8,217 nt of DNA from Oscillospiraceae bacterium (GCA_902797915.1 CADBUK010000103.1:1-8217), one strand, 5' to 3'. Shown: positions 1 through 6,075, counted from the stretch's first letter. Translations and numbers: made by a program. The notes: a model not told the origin generated them from the sequence alone.

Positions 1-648
1 CATAGGATAAACGCACCATTTGTTGCCCGTTCTGTGATGCTCGGCGTACATAATGCGGTAAATAATCGGGTCGCGCATATTGAGGTTGGGCGAAGCCATA
101 TCAATCTTTGCGCGCAGCACCTTGCTTCCCGCCTCAAATTCGCCGTTTGTCATACGCTCAAACAGGTCAAGGTTTTCCTCAACAGAGCGGTTGCGGTATG
201 GGCTTTCCTTGCCGGGCTCGGTCAGCGTGCCGCGGTATTCTCTCTGCTGCTCGGGCGTTAAATCGCAAACGAACGCCTTGCCCTTTTTGATAAGCTTGAT
301 TGCGCATTCGTAAATGTAATCAAAATAGTCAGAGGCAAAGTAAACGTTGTCATAGTCAAAGCCGAGCCATTTGATATCTTCCTCAATTGCCTCAACGTAT
401 TCGGTGTCCTCTTTGGTGGGGTTGGTGTCGTCAAGGCGCAGATTGCATATACCGTGGTATTTTTCCTTCGCGCCGAAGTTAATGCAAATTGCTTTAGCGT
501 GGCCGATGTGCAGATAGCCGTTCGGCTCGGGCGGAAAACGGGTCTGAACTCTCGAATAAACGCCGCTCTCCAAATCCTTGTCAATAAAATCGTGAATGAA
601 ATTAGAAGCAACTTCCGCCTTAATTTCATTGTTGTTATCAATTGCCAT
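1..648 (-). CDS. glnS: Glutaminyl-tRNA synthetase, N-terminal 216 residues (runs off left edge)
   Basis: Class Ic aminoacyl-tRNA synthetase that charges tRNA-Gln with glutamine in the cytoplasm using ATP. The frame is open from the ATG at 648 to the window edge, so only the Rossmann-fold catalytic N-terminus is visible. It carries the family signature FPPEPNGYLHIGHAKA, with HIGH at residues 47-50. Further family blocks follow: NLRLDDTNP, KEDTEYVEAI, LTPEQQREYRGTL, GKESPYR, RSVEENLDLF, LRAKIDMASPN, MRDPIIYRI and GNKWCVYPM, all very close to E. coli GlnRS. The KMSKS loop and the anticodon-binding beta-barrels lie outside the window. The start is fixed by AAGGAG (657-662) eight bases upstream, inside the end of gltX. 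The stop codon of gltX and this start share one base (TAATG), which suggests translational coupling. The identification is very secure; the missing C-terminus is an edge effect, not a truncation. Confidence 0.97.
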   Translation of the reverse strand, partial: MAIDNNNEIKAEVASNFIHDFIDKDLESGVYSRVQTRFPPEPNGYLHIGHAKAICINFGAKEKYHGICNLRLDDTNPTKEDTEYVEAIEEDIKWLGFDYDNVYFASDYFDYIYECAIKLIKKGKAFVCDLTPEQQREYRGTLTEPGKESPYRNRSVEENLDLFERMTNGEFEAGSKVLRAKIDMASPNLNMRDPIIYRIMYAEHHRTGNKWCVYPM

Positions 649-2309
649 TATGAATTCTCCTTGTAAAACTCAAGTGCTTTATTAAGCCTTGCCTTAACCT
701 CTGCTTCGCCGAGCAGTGCGGTAATTGCAAATAAATCGGGTGTGTTTGTTCTGCCTGTCAGCGCAACGCGTATAACGGTTGAAACATCGCCGACGTGGCC
801 TCTGAATTTCTCGGGCTCTGCCTTGAACTCCTTAACGTTTGGCGTGCAGCCGACCTCGGGGCAGATTGCCTTAATGCGTTCAAACCACGCGTCCTTATCA
901 TCGCTCAGGTTAACGGCGCCGATGTATTTTTCAAGCACCTCTGCCGCAAGCACGGGTGTGGCGTTACCCGTCAGCTCGTAATCGGGCTTAAAGGTTTCGG
1001 GGTACATATAACTGATGTAATCGGGGATATCGCTCCACTTTGCAATGTCCTTGCGCGGCTTTTTGTTTTCCCTGTCAATGTTCAATATGGCGGTAGCTCT
1101 CTGCTTGTCCTGCTCATAAAGCGCCGCAAGCTCGGGGCAGTATTCCTGCGCCCACTGATAAGACAGCTCAAAAACCTTTTCGGCATGCATTTTGCAGATA
1201 ACGTTTTTTGAAACGTCGGTCAGCTTAACCATATCAAACAGCGCGCCTGAAACGCTCATTTTTTTAAGATTGAACGGGAATTTTTCAATATCCTCGTTCT
1301 GATTCATTCTGCGCCAGTCCTCAAAGTTTGAGTTGGCGAGGGTCAGCATATACTCGTTAACGCTTTCGCTCGGGTAACCCTCCTCGGCATAATAGGTAAC
1401 TGCTGCTTCGGGGTCCTTACGCTTAGAAAGCTTGCGCTTGCCGCCGTTCTCCTCCTTCATAATCGGAGCAACGTGGGCGTATTTGGGCGGTTTGAAGCCC
1501 AACACCCTGAAAAGCTGTAGATGAATGGGCGTTGACGAAATCCATTCGTCGCCCCTTACAACGTGGGTTGTTCTCATCAAATGGTCGTCAACCGCGTGCG
1601 CGAAGTGGTAGGTCGGAATACCGTCCGATTTCAGAATAACAACGTCCTGCACGTTTTCGGGCATTTCAATCTTGCCCTTAATCATATCGTCAAAAAAGCA
1701 TTTGCCCTCAGGAGTGCCGGGGGATTTGAGGCGCAGGGTCCAGGGCTCGCCGCCGTTAATGCGGCTTTCGATTTCGTCAAAGCTCAAATCGCGGTGTTTT
1801 GCCCATTTGCCCCAGATGCCTTTAATGCTTTCGTTTTCCTGCTGAGCGCGGATTTCGTCAAGCTCCTCTGCGCTCATAAAGCAGGGATATGCAAGCCCCT
1901 GCTCAACAAGGCGCTTTGCAAACGCCTGATAAATGTCTTTCCTTTGGCTCTGGTAGTAGGGGGCGTAAGCGCCCTTTTCCTCGCCCTCGCCGATAACGCC
2001 CTCGTCAGGCACAATGCCGTAAACGGAAAGCCCCTTCAGCATAACCTCAATTGCGCCTTCAACCTTGCGCTTTTGGTCTGTATCCTCAACGCGAACATAG
2101 AAAACGCCGCCCGTTGTTTTTGCGGTTTTGTAGGAAACGAGGCAGGTAAAAAGATTGCCGAAATGCAAAAAGCCTGTAGGGCTCGGCGCAAAACGCGTTA
2201 CCCTTGCGCCCTCGGGCAGATTTCTCTGCGGGTAAATTGCCTCATAGTTTTCGGGAGTTTTGTCTATATGCGGAAAAAGCAGCTCCGCTAATTTCAGATT
2301 ATCTGTCAT
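648..2309 (-). CDS. gltX: Glutamyl-tRNA synthetase, long clostridial form
   Basis: Class Ic synthetase that attaches glutamate to tRNA-Glu in the cytoplasm. The protein is 553 residues from the chosen start. It contains the GluRS block FAPSPTGFLHFGN, with the HIGH-equivalent HFGN at residues 49-52. It also has VRVEDTDQKRK (72-82), IPTYHFAHAVDDHLM (about 231-245), VVRGDEWISSTP and the KMSKS-equivalent KLSKR at 293-297, followed by KDPEAAV. At 553 residues it is longer than the usual roughly 470-490 residue bacterial GluRS, with extra sequence in the helical anticodon-binding half. An in-frame ATG at 2336 would add nine residues. I prefer 2309 because CGGAG (2318-2322) sits eight bases upstream and the best promoter would place the transcript start near 2333. 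It is the first gene of an operon with glnS. HFGN instead of HIGH/HIGG is a variant, but the key His and Gly are kept. Whether it is discriminating towards tRNA-Gln cannot be read from the sequence; the linked glnS makes direct Gln-tRNA synthesis likely. Confidence 0.96.
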   Translation of the reverse strand: MTDNLKLAELLFPHIDKTPENYEAIYPQRNLPEGARVTRFAPSPTGFLHFGNLFTCLVSYKTAKTTGGVFYVRVEDTDQKRKVEGAIEVMLKGLSVYGIVPDEGVIGEGEEKGAYAPYYQSQRKDIYQAFAKRLVEQGLAYPCFMSAEELDEIRAQQENESIKGIWGKWAKHRDLSFDEIESRINGGEPWTLRLKSPGTPEGKCFFDDMIKGKIEMPENVQDVVILKSDGIPTYHFAHAVDDHLMRTTHVVRGDEWISSTPIHLQLFRVLGFKPPKYAHVAPIMKEENGGKRKLSKRKDPEAAVTYYAEEGYPSESVNEYMLTLANSNFEDWRRMNQNEDIEKFPFNLKKMSVSGALFDMVKLTDVSKNVICKMHAEKVFELSYQWAQEYCPELAALYEQDKQRATAILNIDRENKKPRKDIAKWSDIPDYISYMYPETFKPDYELTGNATPVLAAEVLEKYIGAVNLSDDKDAWFERIKAICPEVGCTPNVKEFKAEPEKFRGHVGDVSTVIRVALTGRTNTPDLFAITALLGEAEVKARLNKALEFYKENS

Positions 2310-2317
2310 TTTTTCTG

Positions 2318-2322
2318 CTCCG
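2318..2322 (-). promoter_or_regulatory. Ribosome binding site deciding the gltX start
   Basis: CGGAG lies eight bases before the ATG at 2309. No comparable purine run precedes the in-frame ATG at 2336, so the shorter 553-residue product is preferred. Confidence 0.7.
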
Positions 2323-2339
2323 TAATAATTAATCATTAT

Positions 2340-2368
2340 ATTATTACATATATTTTAAAAATATTCAA
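2340..2368 (-). promoter_or_regulatory. Candidate sigma-A promoter for the gltX-glnS operon
   Basis: On the minus strand there is TTGAAT (2363-2368), a 17-base spacer ending in TGT, and AATAAT (2340-2345). This gives a 4/6-type -35, a TGn extended -10 and a 5/6 -10. It predicts a leader of about 24 bases, too short for a T-box riboswitch. A second possible -10, TATAAT at 2335-2340, has no matching -35. The call is by pattern only. Confidence 0.45.
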
Positions 2369-2395
2369 CAATAAATTCTCTATATTTTTGTTGAA
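2364..2395. repeat. 8-bp inverted repeat between divergent promoters
   Basis: TTCAACAA (2364-2371) and its exact reverse complement TTGTTGAA (2388-2395) are separated by 16 bases. Each arm overlaps the candidate -35 of one of the two divergent genes, gltX and the DUF4250 gene. It could be a shared operator, or simply two mirrored -35 regions in AT-rich DNA. Confidence 0.4.
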
Positions 2396-2419
2396 AAAGC
2401 AAAAAAATTATGTTAAGTT
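2391..2419 (+). promoter_or_regulatory. Weak candidate promoter for the DUF4250 gene
   Basis: TTGAAA (2391-2396) is followed by a 17-base spacer ending in TGT and a poor -10, TAAGTT (2414-2419). The alternative TATATT at 2419-2424 is spaced too far (22 bases) from this -35. The TGn element makes the first reading possible but weak. Confidence 0.3.
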
Positions 2420-2448
2420 ATATTGAAATTAGTTGAGGGGGTTCTGTT

Positions 2449-2628
2449 ATGTCAGGTTTGCCGAAGGATTCGGTTTTGTTTTTAAGCGTTATCAATATGA
2501 AACTGCGCGACTGTTATTCAAGCCTTGACGCTTTGTGCGACGACTTGGAGGAGGATAAGGCGGACGTCATTTCACGCCTTAGCGCAATAGGCTATAATTA
2601 TGACGAAGGGTTAAATCAGTTTGTCTGA
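2449..2628 (+). CDS. DUF4250 domain-containing small protein
   Basis: A 59-residue protein that begins MSGLPKDSVLFLSVINMKL and ends YNYDEGLNQFV. It matches the DUF4250 family pattern: a LPKDPV-type start, an I-N-x-K-L-R-D-x-Y-S-S-L-D-x-L-C core, an acidic stretch (DDLEEDK), then a short helix and a terminal Y-x-Y-D-E-x-L-N-Q-F motif. Family members are short cytoplasmic proteins of unknown function, common in Clostridia. No signal peptide or membrane segment is present. It has two cysteines (residues 22 and 30). The start is well supported by GAGGGGG seven bases before the ATG. It is divergent from gltX and is followed after 11 bases by the remnant at 2640. The family assignment is from memory of the motif; no biochemical role can be given. 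Confidence 0.85.
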   Translation: MSGLPKDSVLFLSVINMKLRDCYSSLDALCDDLEEDKADVISRLSAIGYNYDEGLNQFV

Positions 2629-2639
2629 TTAACGTTTTT

Positions 2640-2693
2640 ATGAAGAGGGTAAGAATTTCAAGCGAGGCGGCGTACGTCCTCGGAATACTGTAG
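2640..2693 (+). pseudogene. 17-codon remnant resembling the N-terminus of a DUF6198/YitT-like membrane protein
   Basis: The open frame reads MKRVRISSEAAYVLGIL and then hits TAG. The string ISSEAAYVLGIL resembles the start of DUF6198/YitT-like integral membrane proteins, where it leads directly into the first transmembrane helix. Here the helix is cut after a few residues. A short AT-rich stretch and the terminator at 2731 follow, so almost all of the gene is missing. No good ribosome binding site precedes it; it starts 11 bases after the DUF4250 stop, as a second gene of an operon would. It is most simply a deletion scar. A genuine 17-residue peptide or chance resemblance cannot be excluded from so short a match. 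Confidence 0.45.
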
Positions 2694-2730
2694 CGCTTTC
2701 CATTTTCCAAAAATTAAAAAACAAAGAAAA

Positions 2731-2755
2731 AGCCGAACGCTTATCGCGTTCGGCT
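2731..2755. terminator. Bidirectional intrinsic terminator between the DUF4250 side and tetR
   Basis: AGCCGAACGC (2731-2740) pairs perfectly with GCGTTCGGCT (2746-2755) around a 5-base loop. On the minus strand it is followed by a strong T-rich tail (TTTTTCTTTG) and starts five bases after the tetR stop. On the plus strand the tail TTAATTTT is weaker. It therefore mainly terminates tetR and also closes the plus-strand transcript. Confidence 0.88.
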
Positions 2756-2760
2756 TAATT

Positions 2761-3300
2761 TTATGCGGTTAAAAATCTGTTGAAAATCAGCGTTTCAAGC
2801 TTTTCCGAAACCAAGTCAACGTCAACGGTTCGCTTTTCATAAAATACGGAGAGAATTCCGCCCGTAATTCCGTCTGAAACAAATTCAAGCATAAACATTG
2901 CGTCAGGCGAATTGATAATACTTTCGTCGGCAAAGCGCTGCGCATATTTTGCAATGTACTGCGCAACGCTGTTTTTAATAAGCATGGTTGTATAGCCGCT
3001 GTATGACGACTCAAGCAGCCTTGTCAGCACGTCGCTGCCCCTGTTAAGCATTGTGAAAAAGATTTCGGTTGCTTCACGGATGTTCTTTGCCTGCTTTGCG
3101 GACTGAACGCACGCGGCGGTGCTTTCCTCAACTCCCCAGCGGAGCAGGGATTCAATGTCTGAAAAATGGTAGTAAAAGGTCTGCCTGCTGATATCGCATT
3201 TCTGCACGAGCATTGTTACGGTAATTTCGTCCATACTGCCAAGCTCTATGATTAATTCGCACAGACTGTGGAAAATCTTTATTTTAGTACCCCTTGCCAT
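2761..3300 (-). CDS. TetR/AcrR family transcriptional regulator
   Basis: A 179-residue DNA-binding protein. Residues about 8-55 form the TetR N-terminal three-helix domain, with the helix-turn-helix segment ITVTMLVQKCDISRQTFYYHF. The T-F-Y-Y-H-F recognition-helix end is diagnostic of the family. The remaining two thirds is helical and would form the ligand/dimer domain. It ends in a C-terminal region like those of DhaS/TetR_C-type clostridial members, with FVSDGITGGILS near the end. Length is normal for the family. The start is supported by AGGGGG seven bases upstream. It is monocistronic: a terminator follows directly and another lies upstream between it and the permease. The ligand and targets are unknown. 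The neighbouring permease or the gene itself are the natural candidates, but nothing in the sequence proves either. Confidence 0.93.
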   Translation of the reverse strand: MARGTKIKIFHSLCELIIELGSMDEITVTMLVQKCDISRQTFYYHFSDIESLLRWGVEESTAACVQSAKQAKNIREATEIFFTMLNRGSDVLTRLLESSYSGYTTMLIKNSVAQYIAKYAQRFADESIINSPDAMFMLEFVSDGITGGILSVFYEKRTVDVDLVSEKLETLIFNRFLTA

Positions 3301-3360
3301 ATTTTTACCCCCTATGACCGTTTTAAATAACTTACTATATTTTTACAAAAAAATCAATAG

Positions 3361-3370
3361 TGTAATTACA
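3361..3370. promoter_or_regulatory. Palindrome TGTAATTACA upstream of tetR, possible operator
   Basis: A perfect 10-base palindrome lies 61 bases upstream of the tetR start. Autoregulation through palindromic operators is common for TetR proteins, but this one is short and AT-rich, and its flanks do not extend the symmetry. The tetR -35/-10 is also unclear: TTGATT with a 17-base spacer to TAAGTT is the best I find. Confidence 0.22.
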
Positions 3371-3394
3371 TAGTTTTAAAAAATGTAATAAAAA

Positions 3395-3416
3395 GCCCCT
3401 GCGTTTGTGCAGGGGC
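3395..3416 (-). terminator. Intrinsic terminator of the permease gene
   Basis: GCCCCTGC (3395-3402) and GCAGGGGC (3409-3416) form an 8-bp GC-rich stem with a 6-base loop. On the minus strand it is followed by TTTTTATTACATTTTTT. It lies 20 bases past the permease stop and ahead of the tetR leader, so the two genes are probably transcribed separately. Confidence 0.88.
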
Positions 3417-3435
3417 AATGCTTTGAGATTACGGG

Positions 3436-4788
3436 TTAAATATATCTTACGATAATATAAACCGTGCAGATTGCAACAACAACGATTGTTGCGGGGGCGG
3501 TGTACTTGCAGTATCTGCCCCAGGTAATTTTGTGTCCGTACTTTGAGGCAACGGAAATGCCCATAACGTTTGCCGAAGCGCCGATAGGCGTTGCGTTTCC
3601 GCCGAGGTCGGTACCGAGCGACAGCGACCAAACCAGAGTGTCCAGCGGAAGAGCGGGCGAAGCCATTCGGGTAATAACGGGAACCATTGTTGCCGCGAAC
3701 GGAATATTGTCAACAAACGCGCTTGCAATTGCCGAAATCCAGATAACAATGCAAACGATTGCAATGCTTTTGCCCTTGCCTATCATTTCAATAAACTGGG
3801 CAATCTTTTCAAGCACGCCCGTCTGTTCAAGACCGCCTACAACTATGAAAAGGCCGATGAAGAACAGCAGCGTTTTGTAATCAAGGTGTGTAAAAATGTG
3901 CTTAATAACCTTCGGCTTTGAAGTAATAACAGTTAAAATCGCAACGAAAACGCCGATTGCGGAAACGGTAAGGTGCGTTTTTGCGTGGGTTACAAGCAGT
4001 ACGATTGCAATTGCAAAAATAACAATGCTGATTGCAAACGCCTTTTTGCTCTGAATAGCCTCAGCGGGCTGAGGGTAATCCTCGGGCGAGGTGTTTCTTG
4101 AAGCCTCGCTCTTTTTAAGCTGTTTGCCGAAGCAGATTACGAAGTAGCCGACAACCAGAACAAGACACGCAAACGCGATAACGCCCGTGTTTCCTATAAA
4201 ATCAGCGAAGCTGTAACCAAGCGCCGTGCCGATAATAATGTTCGGCGGGTCGCCGCACATTGTTGCGCTGCCTCCGAGGTTTGCGCAGAAAATTTCCGAA
4301 ATAATCATCGGAACGGGGTCAAATTCAAGCGTTTTTGCAAGCTCAACCGTAACAGCGGCAAGGAACAGAATAACCGTAATGCTGTCAATAAACATTGAAA
4401 GCACCGCCGCCATAAGCATAAAGGTTATTAAAAGCGGCACGGTTTTGTACTTAACCGTTTTTGCAAGGCGCAGGCAAAGCCATCTGAAAAAGCCTGCGTG
4501 CCCCATACCTTCAACCATTATCATCATACCCGTAATGAATATGATTGTTTCCCAGTTGATACCTACGGATTCCGAAGCTGACGTGGAATACCAGAAATTC
4601 AGCTCAAAAATGGAGCGGAGATTAAGCGTGTCAAACACTGCCTGCGGGCTGTGCATAATAATCAGGAACACAACAACAATCATCAAAAACCCTGCAACAA
4701 GGGTGGTGATGTGGCGTTCAATCTTTTCCCATACAACCATAATGAACATTGCAACAAAAATAATTGTTGCCACTATAGGTGCAGCCAT
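3436..4788 (-). CDS. ArsB/NhaD (SLC13-like) family permease
   Basis: A 450-residue integral membrane transporter of the ion transporter superfamily that contains ArsB, NhaD, CitM and the mammalian P protein. It shows the two-fold internal duplication. The first half has FIDSITVILFL (133-143) and NLGGSATMCGDPPNIIIG (170-187). The second half has FVDNIPFAATMVPVI (358-372) and LGGNATPIGASANVMG (395-410). These form the paired re-entrant substrate/ion-binding segments. About ten to twelve hydrophobic helices are visible. A cytoplasmic-type charged loop at about 221-250 separates the halves. The segment at about 46-80, after the second helix, is a longer loop. The start is supported by AAGGAGG eight bases upstream. 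No arsR, arsC or other arsenic gene is nearby, so arsenite export is not indicated. Sodium/proton exchange or anion transport are equally possible. The family is secure; the substrate is unknown. Confidence 0.92.
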   Translation of the reverse strand: MAAPIVATIIFVAMFIMVVWEKIERHITTLVAGFLMIVVVFLIIMHSPQAVFDTLNLRSIFELNFWYSTSASESVGINWETIIFITGMMIMVEGMGHAGFFRWLCLRLAKTVKYKTVPLLITFMLMAAVLSMFIDSITVILFLAAVTVELAKTLEFDPVPMIISEIFCANLGGSATMCGDPPNIIIGTALGYSFADFIGNTGVIAFACLVLVVGYFVICFGKQLKKSEASRNTSPEDYPQPAEAIQSKKAFAISIVIFAIAIVLLVTHAKTHLTVSAIGVFVAILTVITSKPKVIKHIFTHLDYKTLLFFIGLFIVVGGLEQTGVLEKIAQFIEMIGKGKSIAIVCIVIWISAIASAFVDNIPFAATMVPVITRMASPALPLDTLVWSLSLGTDLGGNATPIGASANVMGISVASKYGHKITWGRYCKYTAPATIVVVAICTVYIIVRYI

Positions 4789-4818
4789 AAGCCATTCCTC
4801 CTTTATAATACCTTATTA

Positions 4819-4847
4819 ATAATACCACTGTGCACCTGCAAAATCAA
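4819..4847 (-). promoter_or_regulatory. Promoter of the permease gene
   Basis: Minus-strand TTGATT (4842-4847), a 17-base spacer and TATTAT (4819-4824) make a good sigma-A-like promoter. The predicted start near 4812 gives a leader of about 24 bases that contains the AAGGAGG ribosome binding site. Confidence 0.55.
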
Positions 4848-4865
4848 TTAAAATTTAAAAAATGC

Positions 4866-4894
4866 TTTAACCGCTTGAATTTTTGATGTATAAT
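4866..4894 (+). promoter_or_regulatory. Candidate promoter of the FRG-domain gene
   Basis: A perfect TATAAT (4889-4894) is preceded at 17 bases by a weak -35, TTTAAC (4866-4871). It is back to back with the permease promoter, with 18 bases between the two -35 boxes. Confidence 0.5.
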
Positions 4895-4921
4895 AAATAA
4901 AAAATTTATTCGGTGAACGGT

Positions 4922-5866
4922 ATGGAAAACATATTTACTTCTTTTAACGATATTTCACAGGGCTTTACAAAGGCAATTCAGCAGGAGCTGGACTTTGATT
5001 TCAGCGTTAACGAACAGCGCGTTGAAACCGAGCAGGAATTTAACACCCTGCTTAAAGCGCCGTTTTCGGAGCAGGGCAGCAGAATTTTTTACAGGGGCGA
5101 GAGAATTGATTCCCCAAGCCGCCCGTTGCTGCCGACGATGTTCAGAAAACGCGAACGTCTGCTCGGCGAGGATTGGGTGGTTAACATCAACTCAGATTAT
5201 CTGCTGGATTTTTATAAATCAATGGGCTCGTATTATTCGTTTTACAATTCCTTTTTCGGCAGGGCTTCAAGGAACAGGCTTTATGAGCTGTGTGCGTTTT
5301 CGCAGCATTACATCGACTGCTCGCCGTTTATTGATTTTACAAAATCGCTTTACGTTGCGCTGTCCTTCGCGCTCAAGGGCAGGCAGCAGTTTGACGAGGA
5401 TATTGTAATCTACACCGCCGAAATCAGTGACGCGGAGAATTATACGGACGATATTGTTGTGGCGGAATGCTGGCTTAAGGAATACAAGGTTTCGCTTTTC
5501 AATTCGCCCGAGAGCGTGCTAAAAATGCCTGCAAGAGCCGTTACCCCGCAGGAATTAAAGGACTTTATGGAAAAGCTGGACGCAAGCGCGCGCAACGCCT
5601 CGCCTAAAGCAAGGCTGATTGATATTCCCACCAACGATTTAATGCGTCAGCAGCAGGGCGTGTTCCTATTGCTTACGGATTTTCGTTTGGTGCAGAAGAA
5701 TTATTTAACAAAAAATATCCGCAATCAGTTCCATTTTACAAAGTATATCATCAACCGCGAAATCTGCCCAAGGCTTCTTGAAATGGTTTCGCAGGAAACC
5801 CCGTGGTATGAATACGACTGCCTTATGGACGTTTCAAAAGCGGCAAACCGTGCAGCTTCCCGATAA
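4922..5866 (+). CDS. FRG domain-containing protein of unknown function
   Basis: A 314-residue soluble protein. It shows the FRG-domain hallmarks: RIFYRGER, with FYRG at residues 56-59, then RPLLPTMFRK. Further on comes FSQHYIDCSPFIDFTKS, with Q128, H129, D138 and T140, leading into YVALSFALKG. This corresponds to the family pattern Q-H-x(6)-LLDWT-x(5)-AL-x-FA. The family is named for its conserved (F/Y)RG motif and is functionally uncharacterised. No signal peptide, membrane helix or known nuclease motif is visible. The C-terminal third (about 215-314) has LIDIPTNDLMRQQQGVFLL and a HFTKYIINRE segment, as full-length FRG proteins do, so the gene looks intact. An in-frame GTG at 4913 would add three residues. 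I prefer the ATG because GGTGA (4912-4916) sits five bases before it. It appears monocistronic, divergent from the permease and closed by the terminator at 5907. Confidence 0.85.
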   Translation: MENIFTSFNDISQGFTKAIQQELDFDFSVNEQRVETEQEFNTLLKAPFSEQGSRIFYRGERIDSPSRPLLPTMFRKRERLLGEDWVVNINSDYLLDFYKSMGSYYSFYNSFFGRASRNRLYELCAFSQHYIDCSPFIDFTKSLYVALSFALKGRQQFDEDIVIYTAEISDAENYTDDIVVAECWLKEYKVSLFNSPESVLKMPARAVTPQELKDFMEKLDASARNASPKARLIDIPTNDLMRQQQGVFLLLTDFRLVQKNYLTKNIRNQFHFTKYIINREICPRLLEMVSQETPWYEYDCLMDVSKAANRAASR

Positions 5867-5906
5867 TTTTGCATTATTAACATAAACTCAAATATGCAAT
5901 CCAAAC

Positions 5907-5940
5907 AAAAAGGCTATCCGATTTCTCGGATAGCCTTTTT
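5907..5940. terminator. Bidirectional intrinsic terminator, 15-bp perfect stem
   Basis: AAAAAGGCTATCCGA (5907-5921) pairs exactly with TCGGATAGCCTTTTT (5926-5940) around a TTTC loop. It gives a T-tail on both strands. It ends the FRG gene on the plus strand and the surface-protein/peptide operon on the minus strand. Confidence 0.93.
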
Positions 5941-5945
5941 GTTAT

Positions 5946-6059
5946 TTAATCGTCGTCGTCCTCATCGTAGACATTTGGATTAGAATCAAGTCCGTTTGCG
6001 ATTGATTGAAGTCTGAACTTTTCAATTTCAGCAACAGGGTTTTGGTATACTTTTTTCAT
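5946..6059 (-). CDS. 37-residue peptide with acidic C-terminal tail
   Basis: A short reading frame starting MKKVYQNPVAEIEKF and ending in YDEDDDD. The middle is neutral and Asn-rich (SIANGLDSNPN). There is no signal peptide, cysteine or hydrophobic segment. The start is supported by AGGAGG (6071-6076), 11 bases upstream, which overlaps the stop codon of the large surface-protein gene. The gap between the two genes is only 16 bases, so they are co-transcribed and probably translated in sequence. An in-frame ATG at 6068 lies too close to the ribosome binding site to be used. The hairpin at 5907 ends the transcript just after its stop. Short proteins with an MKK-x-Y-x-x-P-x-x-E-type start are something I recall from gut Clostridia. 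Their function is not known to me, and a leader-peptide-like role is only a guess. Confidence 0.7.
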   Translation of the reverse strand: MKKVYQNPVAEIEKFRLQSIANGLDSNPNVYDEDDDD

Positions 6060-6075
6060 TAATATCATCTCCTCC

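Noticed and set aside
258..641. 127-codon minus-strand frame inside glnS
   Set aside because: It is an off-frame reading of the glnS region; the adjacent frame gives an unmistakable GlnRS through to the window edge.
1563..2291. Long plus-strand open frame opposite gltX
   Set aside because: It lies entirely antisense to the well-supported glutamyl-tRNA synthetase, has no family resemblance and no ribosome binding site; it is a codon-bias shadow.
2663..2682. Small hairpin CGAGG/CCTCG as a terminator after DUF4250
   Set aside because: The stem is only five bases, has no T-tail and lies inside the remnant reading frame; the hairpin at 2731 is the real terminator.
3436..4788. Arsenite efflux pump (arsB)
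   Set aside because: Only the superfamily motifs are seen. No ars genes or arsenic-responsive regulator are adjacent, so a specific substrate is not justified.
4226..4819. 197-codon plus-strand frame opposite the permease
   Set aside because: Antisense to conserved transporter motifs, with no start signal or recognisable domain.
4913..4921. GTG at 4913 as the FRG gene start
   Set aside because: No ribosome binding site precedes it, while GGTGA is well placed for the ATG at 4922.
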